From: Aurifilum marmelostoma
Lineage: Eukaryota > Ascomycota > Sordariomycetes > Diaporthales > Cryphonectriaceae
Reading direction: 5' to 3'
NCBI GenBank assembly: GCA_027559495.1
Contig: JAMXSV010000024.1
Span: 2,166,715-2,230,714, forward strand
DNA: 64,000 nucleotides
The notes beneath the pieces were generated by a model, which was not told the DNA's origin, searched no databases, and was given only the letters and a program-made list of their open reading frames with translations. The position numbers and the translations under genes are program-made. This document shows positions 1-8,500 of the stretch, in pieces (position 1 is the first letter of the stretch; the number at the start of each line of letters is the position of its first letter).

Positions 1-1734
1 TTGGGCCTCCCTCTGTCGATCTACGTGACCAGCAGCAGGTCTAGAACCCAAGTCATGATTGAGATCTTGTTTCCCATTTGTTTGGAGCTAAAGGCAAATC
101 CGGGTGTGGGGGAGGAAAGGGTGGTCTAGCGGGTGGCATCCATTCGTGGAGGCAATGCGTACAAACCACCACCTCATCTCGCATCGGAGGGGAAGAATCA
201 AAAGATGAAATTTGGTATAATACTACAATAACTCACTACTGCATGGCTGGGCCACCTCCCCAATACCTCCTCCTCACTCCGCTCCACCGAACTGGTCAAT
301 CTCATGATTCTTGTTGTCAAGCTAGTGGCCATCTCTCGACCGGTCAGGCGACTGCCCCCGCGGTGGCTTATTTCACTACTGAGAGAAAAGGGACCCTGAC
401 CTACGAGGTCACTCTCTTGGAGGCCAAGACCAAAAAGCCTGTGAGGCACAGCAGCGGCAAGCCGTCTTGGCTGTCAAGGGCAAAGTTTAATTAGTGGCGG
501 TAGTAAGACAAGTCGAGTAGTTCAGGTAGTATAGTATAGTACAGTACAGCGGAGGTCGACGGCTTTGCTCTTGCACACCCACTCAGCCTCGACACTAACT
601 AGGTCAAACTTGTCTGCGCTGGTCGAAAGCCTAATCCTTACTACTAAGTAGAGTGGCAGAGTGGTTACAGCAGTCCCGACCTCCGCGCGTTCGAGGCTTT
701 TATACTACATCTTTTGATAGGTCTTGTTTGTCACGCATCAGACTAAAACGGAGAGAGAGGGTGTGAGGGGGGAGAGATGATGCTAGATGAAGGTGGGTGT
801 GTGTGTCTGTGTGTGTATCTGTGTGTGTGTGTGGGAAGGGTAACAACTGCCCTTGTGACGTAATGAACGGCACAGCCTCTCTTTTCTCCAAAACCTCATC
901 ATCTGTTTTTTTTTTGCCTCTTTCGAGCAGTTGCTTTGCCAATCTCCCTCTCTATCCTCCTTCTGTCTTGGCTTGGTTTTTGTTGTCAATCTGAGCCCGT
1001 CTTGGGTCTGTTTAGCCCTACCCCTCTTTTCTCTTGTTTTCTGCTGGCCTACAGCATCTGGGAAGAAAGAAAGTCGGATGGATGGATGGACAGATAGATA
1101 CAAGCACACACTCGTCACACTCGGAACCGCTGAGATGTCTCGCATTGATCCGCCCAATCAGAGCGTGCAGCGGGGGGGGGGAGAGGGAGGGGGCGACATC
1201 AGATGTGTGTTTAGGAGAGGAGGGGGGACGCACTGGTAGACGCAACTGTATCATGGAACCCAAAGACGAACAAGAAAAAAGTAGACTGCGTTACAGCCGC
1301 CCTCCTTCCCCTCCTGTCGCGCTACGCAATCTTAGATGCTTCGTGCGCGCTATGCTATAGCCACATAATGTACGTACCTCCTTAGGCTGAGCTTCTTGGC
1401 CGTGGGCCGTCCGTCCCAAACCATATCGAACAAGAAGAGGCGCCCTTTCCCCTTCACTCCTGCTACCATGTGTGGTAATAGAGCTGGTATATCCCTGCCG
1501 ATCCCTCTCCCCCCGAGCTCATCCACGAGTACAAAAGACACAGGCTTTCCCCCCTCCTTCTTCCCTCCTGGAAAAGTCGAACTGAGCCCTGTCATCTTAT
1601 ACGCTCACCTAAAGACCTTCCCCGAGAGTCAATAGTCGAGAACATCTCAAATAGAGTCCTTGATAAAACACACGTCAGAAACCTTTTCAAAAGAGGCTCA
1701 CAATCAGCCCAGACTCACAACTACCACCATCATC
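1..1734. other. Intergenic/5' region without a supportable gene
   Basis: No open frame here has a recognisable product or a convincing exon structure; several frames of 80-140 codons overlap one another on both strands and have low-complexity content. The stretch holds simple repeats: a GT-rich tract near 796-833, a GGAT repeat near 1077-1090 and a run of ten G at 1172-1181. The last few hundred bases are pyrimidine-rich and probably form the promoter and 5' leader of the small gene starting at 1735. Nothing else is supported. Confidence 0.6.
796..833. repeat. GT-rich microsatellite
   Basis: An interrupted (GT)n tract with two short interruptions (CT and ATC). It is a simple sequence repeat in the intergenic region; no function is visible. 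Confidence 0.8.
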
Positions 1735-2114
1735 ATGGCCGGTTAGTGAACCCCCTCCCACATCCATCTATATCTCTCGCACCCCCTCCTTCCACCTTCT
1801 CTTATCCCTGTATCTCAAGAGAAGCCATGCTAATCTTCAACGGACCTACACTACCACCAGACCAAGAACAAGTTCAGACCACAGGCATCCAGGAGGCTCC
1901 GGGCCTGGCCAACTTTGGCACCTCGCCGACCTCATCAGCCGGCGACCGGCGCATGAGCGCGGAGTGGGACGCCTCCAAGACCCCGCCCAGCAGGTTCCAG
2001 CGGCGCAAGGGCTCCATCTACTCGACCCCAGCGTCGAGGGATGGCCATATTGACAAGAATTACGCTGAGAAGTACCATGACAAGCTCGCCGAGAAGGGCT
2101 GGGGCAAGAAATAG
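1735..2114 (+). CDS. Small conserved-looking hypothetical protein, two exons, 86 aa
   Basis: I do not recognise a named family. The model joins exon 1 (1735-1741, ATG GCC G) to exon 2 (1861-2114). The intron begins GTTAGT, has a CTAAT branch-like site near 1830 and ends CCAG; the join gives a protein starting MADQEQVQTTGIQEAPGLAN and ending KLAEKGWGKK. The ATG lies in a CATCATC leader typical of fungal starts. The product is hydrophilic, has no signal peptide or membrane segment, and has a basic, serine-rich middle (SKTPPSRFQRRKGSIYST) that could be phosphorylated. Its biased codon use and clean end suggest a real gene. Transcription ends toward SYF1 on the other strand. The function is unknown, and the tiny first exon is the least certain part. 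Confidence 0.65.
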
Positions 2115-2585
2115 AGGCGAGATGATGAAAAAAAAAAAAAGGGGGGGGGGGGGGAGTTGTCGTCCTGATGATTGATGACGACATTGTCCATCGCGAATGG
2201 TACTGAGCACCAGAATCTGGATGGGGGGGGGGTCTTCTGATTATCGACAAGGTCGGATGGCGTTGTTTGGGTAGCACAAGTAAGGGAGACAAGAATGGGT
2301 CGGTGACTGGCATACATTCTGCACAACATTGTTGGTGTTCGCCCTCGGGAGTTGTTAGTACATATCTTTTCTCGAATTGAATAAATTGACTGTCGTGGAA
2401 AAAAAAAAAAAAATAACGCTGGGGCAAATTCTTGCCCTCCTTTGGTCGTCATGCTCTGGTGAGGGAAAACATTGTTCATGGATATAATCCAAAGTTGGTG
2501 TCTTCCCAACGCTGTGCTGGGTTATCATCAACGCCGGCTGTCAAGCTTGTTGACCCGCTCTCTTGCCCGTTGCCCTCGGTTTAAA
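2115..2585. other. Convergent 3' intergenic region with homopolymer runs
   Basis: This is the gap between the 3' ends of the small gene (+) and SYF1 (-). It contains A13 followed directly by G14 (2128-2154), a G10 run (2223-2232), an AATAAA hexamer at 2380-2385 and an A15 run at 2399-2413. The AATAAA could serve as a polyadenylation signal for the + strand gene. No coding capacity is seen. Confidence 0.6.
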
Positions 2586-5093
2586 TTATTCATCCATGTC
2601 ATCAAGATCAATCGCATCCGGATTCGCGGCCACCGTCTCTTGGGTCACTGGTGCACCTCTGGGGTTGTCTTCTGCGGCAACGAAGCCCACGGGCGCCCGA
2701 GCTTGTCTCTCCAGCGCCGCCATGGCGTCCACGACCTCCTGATCCGCCTCGCCGCCTTCGCCGCCTTCTCCTTGCGCCTGTGCTGCCGCCGCTGCCTGGC
2801 TCCTTGCGATGGCCTGTGACGCAATGAAGTTGACATCCGTGTTGTACTGCGCCTGCACGCTGCGCTTGATCCGGCGCATCTCCTTGAAGGTATCCTCGTT
2901 GCCGTGCTGCACCTCGAAACGCTCCCACTTGGTCCAGAAGTCTGGGTTGGTCCGCGGATCGCAGAACTGCGAGGCGTGTCCGTAGATGGCGCGGGCACGA
3001 TCGATCTCGCCCAGCCGCTTCTCCATGTCCGCGAACTTGAGACACATGTCGCGTGCCTCGCTGTCAGGCAGGGCTGCGATGGCCCGCTCGTAGATTGGCC
3101 TGGTCGACGGCAGGCCAAAGTTGGACGCCGACTTGGTGATGTAGAAGTTGAACATGTCGGCGCGGTCCTCGTCGGCTACTGCTCTTGTCGCTCTCTCATA
3201 GATGCGCATTGCATGTCGAGCCAGGCCTCGCTCCTCCTCCAGGTTGCCATACATCAGGTATAGAACTTTGGCAAATTTCGGCGGACAGTCCTCGATGGCC
3301 TGCTCGAACAGATCTCGCAGCCTCTCGATGCCAATCTCTCGGTCCACGGCTTTGGTGAGGTATAGGTTCCACAGCTCAAAGGCAACCGGGTAGCTGAACA
3401 GATCCAGGCCGCGCTCGTATATCTTGAAAGATTCCTCGTAGTAGTTGTTTTCCTCGAGCAGGTTGGCGTAGTTGACCACGGTCTGCGGCGTGGCGATCCG
3501 AAGCTCAAATATCCTCTCGTACACTTTCTTGGTCTCCTCCAGAGAGCTGACGCTTTCCACCAGGTCGACGTAGAAGCTCCATAGCTTCCAGCTCTTGTGC
3601 ACTCTCTGCTGCGGCGACAGCGTCTCGTCGAAGTAGTCCACTGTCGAGCGCTTGGGCGACTGGACCGCCTTGGCCATGATCTTGACAGCCTCGTCGAAGT
3701 TCTCGTTTCGCAGCTCCATCTCTGCCCATTCGATCCACATGTCGGCCAGCTCGGCCACCGACTTGAACGGCACTTTGACGGCTTTCTCCATGATGATCCG
3801 TGCATTCCTGATATCGCCTCCCTTCTCGTAGAATCTGGCGTAGTTGGCCCATAACTGGTGGAATGCCCCGACGGCCTTCTTGGGTTGTATCGCCGCGATG
3901 GCATCGGTATATGTCTGAACAACCTGCACCTTGTTGTCACCCCACAGTGCCACACGTTTCTCCCACTCGCCGACGTTGCTTGGGTTCTGGCGCAGCAGTA
4001 CATCGTTCAAGAGGAACGGGCGGCGATCCATTAGGTGCTCGAACCTCATCATCCGGATGTCCAAGTCAAAGTCGGCATTCTCGTCGACAATTCCCTGCTC
4101 GCCCCGAGTCTGTGCCACCTCCATCAGTGCGCCGATGACGGATTCCTCGAATTCGGCATATGAATCGAACACAAGAGTGAAGTCGCGAACGGTCATAACG
4201 GTCGTGATACCCTCCTCGAATGTGTCTCTTGCTCGCTCGAAGCTCCCCTTCCTCATCCAGTACGACGCAAGTCCAACCCACAGCTTGCCCCTCTGGTCCG
4301 CAAACTTGTCAATCCCGCTCCGTATGATCCGCTCAACATCGATTCCTGTCTCGTGGCCCGTCTCGACTGTGGCCGCGTGCTCGACGATGAGGTCGACCAT
4401 CTCGCTCCACAGCTCGTAGTGCCCTTTCCCGTTCTTGCTCTGGAAGCGAGGGTTGTTGAGCACAGAGATGTATCTCTGGATAGCCTCATTAAAGAGACCT
4501 TCCTGAACGAGCAGCTCGATGAAGTCCTCGGCGTCCTCAGGATGGACCTGCATGTACCGCCTCCAGATCTTGACCGCCGTCAAGCCGCCGGCTGAGTTCG
4601 CAAAAGGCCGGTAGAGGGCCCATATTCTGTTGTGCTGGGTTATAGGAAGCGCTCTCAGGGCACGGTCGAAGGTGTGTCGCGTCAAGGTGATGAGGGGCTG
4701 CAGCATCAGAAACTTGAGGTACATCTCCCATATCCTCGGCATCTTGTTGAGCAGGATCAGCGCCCGCTCGAAGAGCGCATTGACCTTGCGGTACTCAGAG
4801 GCGAAGACGGCAGCGTTGAGCTTCGAGACATGCTTGGTCCGGAAGGCAAGGTAAGGCTTCCACAGCTTGTAGGAACGCGGCAGCTGGATACAGGCGCGCT
4901 CCAGGACGTAGGCCTGCTCCAGGACGGTGCCGTGCTGAAGCTTGTACTCAATGTACGCCAGCCATGGCTTTGTGCTGCCAGGACTGCGCTGTATGTCCTG
5001 CTCGTAGACAAGGTCGTCGTCTGACACGAGGGATAGGTCGGGCTTGCGCGACACGCCGTTCTTTAGGAGCGCGGTCGACGGCATGGCAGGCAT
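2586..5093 (-). CDS. SYF1: Pre-mRNA-splicing factor SYF1 (HAT-repeat protein)
   Basis: SYF1 is a scaffold of the Prp19-associated (NineTeen) complex in the nucleus, needed for spliceosome activation. The intronless frame gives 835 aa, close to the usual length of fungal Syf1. It is built almost entirely of half-a-TPR (HAT) repeats with W/Y...E patterns such as KPWLAYIEYK, RIWEMYLKFL, KLWVGLASYW and ELWNLYLTKA, running from about residue 25 to 750. The C-terminal 80 residues are Ala/Gln/Glu-rich and end in an acidic DLDDMDE tail. The chosen start is MPAMPSTALLKNG; an internal ATG three codons later is an alternative. It is transcribed divergently from VMA8 across about 630 bp. No frame damage is visible. 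Confidence 0.95.
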   Translation of the reverse strand: MPAMPSTALLKNGVSRKPDLSLVSDDDLVYEQDIQRSPGSTKPWLAYIEYKLQHGTVLEQAYVLERACIQLPRSYKLWKPYLAFRTKHVSKLNAAVFASEYRKVNALFERALILLNKMPRIWEMYLKFLMLQPLITLTRHTFDRALRALPITQHNRIWALYRPFANSAGGLTAVKIWRRYMQVHPEDAEDFIELLVQEGLFNEAIQRYISVLNNPRFQSKNGKGHYELWSEMVDLIVEHAATVETGHETGIDVERIIRSGIDKFADQRGKLWVGLASYWMRKGSFERARDTFEEGITTVMTVRDFTLVFDSYAEFEESVIGALMEVAQTRGEQGIVDENADFDLDIRMMRFEHLMDRRPFLLNDVLLRQNPSNVGEWEKRVALWGDNKVQVVQTYTDAIAAIQPKKAVGAFHQLWANYARFYEKGGDIRNARIIMEKAVKVPFKSVAELADMWIEWAEMELRNENFDEAVKIMAKAVQSPKRSTVDYFDETLSPQQRVHKSWKLWSFYVDLVESVSSLEETKKVYERIFELRIATPQTVVNYANLLEENNYYEESFKIYERGLDLFSYPVAFELWNLYLTKAVDREIGIERLRDLFEQAIEDCPPKFAKVLYLMYGNLEEERGLARHAMRIYERATRAVADEDRADMFNFYITKSASNFGLPSTRPIYERAIAALPDSEARDMCLKFADMEKRLGEIDRARAIYGHASQFCDPRTNPDFWTKWERFEVQHGNEDTFKEMRRIKRSVQAQYNTDVNFIASQAIARSQAAAAAQAQGEGGEGGEADQEVVDAMAALERQARAPVGFVAAEDNPRGAPVTQETVAANPDAIDLDDMDE

Positions 5094-5722
5094 TGTGTGC
5101 TCGAGGAGCTGCAGCGGGGGGAAACAACCCCACGGCGTGGGCAGAAGTCAGCTTTGAGGCTGAAGCTCTGGCCTAGGACATTGCTGTTCGGGCGGTCGAG
5201 GTGAGTATGGGATGAGCTGGAACGTGCTGGGCGCGCTGGTGGATCGTTCAAACTTGAGAGAGCGACGTTGCAAGTTCGAGGCTGGTCAATTTTTCGAGAG
5301 AGCGCGTTGGCGCTGGCCTGGTTCAATGACGGTAGCTGCCGAAAAAGAATCGACCCACCCAGCCGCTGTGCATGGCTAAATGGCGCTGTGGTTTCGCCTG
5401 TACATGCTATCTGCTGCCACTGGGACAGGCCCCGGACCTAGTGCTCACTGTTCCTACCACTTCCCCACCTCTGGAGCTGTGCACTGCAGCAGTCCCAAGC
5501 CTGCCGGTCTTACTGACGACACCAAGCTCCAGAAATAGACCCTCCTTGCCCAGCTTCCAACGACAGCCAGATAACGACGAGTTGTTGTGCATACACACTC
5601 TCTCTTCGCACCCACAGCTGACTCCATTCTTGTGTTGATACCGCCATCCATCCATTGGAAACCAGTTAATTTAGAACCTCCCTCTTGTTGGAACCCGCGC
5701 GGCCTTCTAACACACCGTCACG
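5094..5722. promoter_or_regulatory. Divergent promoter region between SYF1 and VMA8
   Basis: 629 bp separate the start codons of SYF1 (-) and VMA8 (+), so both 5' leaders and promoters must lie here. The half nearer VMA8 is C/T-rich, as is common in fungal promoters. I see no clear TATA box or recognisable operator. The extent is inferred from gene positions only. Confidence 0.5.
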
Positions 5723-6882
5723 ATGTCGGGAGCAGGAGTAAGGCCCACCGTGATCCGTCGCCAGACAAGACAGAACCATGCCTGAGTGCTCACACGCCGC
5801 GATAGGATAGAGAGGCGGTCTTCCCGACTCGACAGAGTCTGGGTATAATGAAGGCAAAGCTCAAGGGAGCCGAGCAGGGTCACAGTCTGCTGAAGCGGAA
5901 GAGTGAAGCTCTCACCAAGTATGCACCCACCGCTTGGTTCTGATCCACTACAGCAACATCTGCTAATACTGTATTGTGTGCTAGGCGTTTCCGAGGTACC
6001 GAGATTCATGACATCCCTGCGACGAGCCTTCTGATATTTTGTTGTCTGACACATCGCACACAGAAATCACACGCCGGATCGACGAGGCAAAGCGCAAGAT
6101 GGGCCGGGTTATGCAGATCGCCTCCTTCTCCCTAGCCGAGGTTACATATGCCGTAGGCGGTGACATTGGATACCAGGTGCAAGAGTCGGTCAAACAGGCA
6201 CGCTTCCGTGTTCGCTCGAAGCAGGAGAACGTCTCGGGTGTACTGCTGCCTGCATTCGAGAGCTACACCGAGGAGGGCATCAATGACTTCGCCATGACTG
6301 GTCTTGGAAAGGGTGGCCAGCAGGTGCAGAGATGCCGCGAGACATATGCCAGGGCAGTCGAGGCGCTGGTGGAGCTTGCGAGCTTACAGACTGCCTTTGT
6401 TATCCTGGACGAGGTTATCAAAGTTGTGAACCGAAGAGGTGAGTTTCTACCTCTTCTGTGTACCGCGGTTCTGAGGGCCAACTGCTGACCTGCTTATAGT
6501 GAATGCTATGTACATGAACCCGAGACCATCCCCCCCCCCCCTCCTTCCTATATATGGAGATGCTGACCGGTATAGTGAACACGTCATCATTCCTCGAACT
6601 GAGAACACAATCAAATGTGGGTTTTTATCTGAGTTATCCCTCTTGAGCAGTTCGTACTAACGTACGGCAAAAGATATCAACTCTGAACTTGACGAGGTGG
6701 ACAGAGAGGAGTTCTACCGCCTCAAGAAGGTTGCCAACAAGAAACAGCGAGACAACGCTGCAGCGGACGCCGAGATGAAGGCTAGGAAGGAGGCGCAGGG
6801 TAAGAAGGAGAACGACCGTGATCAGGATTCCGGGCCAGCAGACATTCTCGGGGCCGAAGAGGAGGAGGATGTCATTTTCTAA
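5723..6882 (+). CDS. VMA8: V-type proton ATPase subunit D (VMA8), seven exons
   Basis: This is subunit D, part of the central rotor of the V1 sector that couples ATP hydrolysis to proton pumping at the vacuole. Exons: 5723-5737, 5806-5918, 5985-5995, 6064-6438, 6500-6509, 6576-6616 and 6674-6882, with all phases consistent and a product of 257 aa, the usual length. The start MSGAG joins to DREAVFPTRQSLGIMKAKLK. The diagnostic core ITRRIDEAKRKMGRVMQIAS and the AFVILDEVIKVVNRR segment are intact. Two exons are only 11 and 10 nt long and are needed to complete the conserved KRFREITRR and RRVNAIEHV stretches. Two donors are GTACxx rather than GTRAGT. Intron 5 holds a C12 run. The 3' end converges on the snRNP gene 222 bp away. 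Confidence 0.93.
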
Positions 6883-7104
6883 GTTGTTGGTTTGCTCAGC
6901 GTGTACACTGTCTCGTAACACGCCCAGCTACGCGCGCACAAACAGAAAAGTAACCGATGGGACCATGTATGGAGTTGGTATCGAATTATCTGCCTTACGC
7001 CGAGCGCCTGCCAATCTGCCTGTATTATAATCATCATAGCAACCCCTTCCGAGCCAAATTTGCATCTGATTCAACTCCTGACCAGAAAAAGGCCCGCCTG
7101 TCCC

Positions 7105-8032
7105 TCACTGCCTCTGGTATGTGACCTTGATGTTCTTGCCGCCGTTGAGCTGCATGCCCGCCGTACTCTCCTTGGCGCTGATAGCACCAGCCTCATTTTC
7201 GTACTCCACAAACGCGATACCACGCCGTCCTGGCACCAGACGAATCTCGCGAAAGCCCTCGAAGTGGCCGAATATGCCGTTGAGAGCCTCGACGTCGCAG
7301 TCGTCGGGCAGGTTCTGGACGAAGAGAATCTTGTTCGGTGGGAGGTACTCGTCGGGCACGACAGCGGCAGCGGCGGGCCCAGTGGCCTTGAGGCCGGCGC
7401 CTCGGCTTGTCTTTGGGGGGCGGCCGCCCTGATCTGGTGCGGGCCTCTTGAGGCGTTGCTGTTCCGCCTCGAGGGCCTTCTTGCGCTCTATAAAGGTGTG
7501 GAGGATCATATTAGCAAGAGAGAGAAAAAATCTGCTGCACAATCTCCAAAGGCTGGGTTTGTTGAATCTCGGCAACACAGTTCCGAGCGTGCTAAAAGTG
7601 ACAGAAATCTCCTTACCTTTCTCGGCCGTTCTTTTCCTCTTGTGCAGCTCCAGCGCCTCCTCGTTCTCAAAAGCCTGCACCGTAGCATCGCTCCTCGTCC
7701 TCGCCAGCGCGACCTGCATCGGTTTGTCAAACAGGTCGAAACCGTCCGCCTCCTCGATGGCCTGGCGCGCCGACTCGGGGTTGTCGTAGACGATGAACGC
7801 CTGCCCCTTGGCCTTGAGGTTCGTCTTGGCCACGATGTCGATGATGGTGCCGAACTCGGAGAAGATGACGCGGAGGGCTTCCTTGAGCGTGTCGGGCTTG
7901 ACGCGCTCCTCGAGGTTCCGCACATACACGCTGTTGAGATGGGGCGGTTAGCCTACAGACCGTCTTCTACCTACGCAGTGTGTCGGGGTGCAATGACACA
8001 TACGTGGTGACTGGTGCTCCTTGAGTTGCCAT
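7105..8032 (-). CDS. U1A/U2B''-like snRNP protein with two RRMs
   Basis: A two-RRM spliceosomal protein of the U1 snRNP A / U2 snRNP B'' family, which binds snRNA stem-loops. Exons: 8032-8004, 7930-7617 and 7487-7105, giving 241 aa. The join gives MATQGAPVTTVYVRNLEERV. RRM1 (about residues 10-90) shows RNP2 VYVRNL and RNP1 KGQAFIVY; a charged linker with RKRTAEKERKKALEAEQQ follows; RRM2 (about 165-240) shows ILFVQNL and RGIAFVEY. Intron donors are GTATGT and GTAAGG. Whether it serves U1, U2 or both cannot be decided from sequence. It lies tail-to-tail with VMA8. Confidence 0.9.
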
Positions 8033-8500
8033 CTTGCTTCTTGTTGTTCCCACCCCTAAGAGGCTCGGGAGATATTCCAAGACAAGTGGACGTGTGACGA
8101 TTGAGAGGGACTCGAAGAAGTTGTTCTGTCGCGGAGAGAAGAGAATCAATCAATGAGATTGGGATTTCGTGCCTAGGAAAGACGAGCTTCAGCCCACTAG
8201 CTCTGACTGTACAGTTTGCGCACCACTTCGCACTGTATCCTCGCACCGTATCACTGCGTACAAAAGAGCACCGAATTGCGCAGGGCAATACTGAAGCGCA
8301 CGGCGCTGTGCATGGTATCTGAGGACTTTCTGTTCGTACAAAGGCCGTAGAACGTGAAAGAAAACGGCATAGTCGTCAAAAGTGGTCTTCTATTGCGTCT
8401 CATGCAGATGGTCTATTTTTCCCATGCCGTTTATAAAATAAGAATAGTAATAATGATGCAGAGAGTCCCACCTAGTGTATCCGATTCGTCATTTCTGTTC
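8033..8500. other. Intergenic region upstream of the snRNP gene and downstream of GEA
   Basis: 468 bp with no supportable gene. It must contain the promoter of the snRNP gene (reading leftward) and the 3' UTR of the GEA gene. I see no RNA gene or repeat. Confidence 0.5.

Noticed and set aside
78..494. 138-codon frame near the left end
   Set aside because: Starts at TTG, has no family features and overlaps an equally long antisense frame.
650..720. Possible tRNA: GGCAGAGTGGTTA resembles an A box and GCGTTCGAGGC a B box
   Set aside because: The spacing is about 35 bp, the B box mismatches its consensus, and no cloverleaf with an acceptor stem can be folded.
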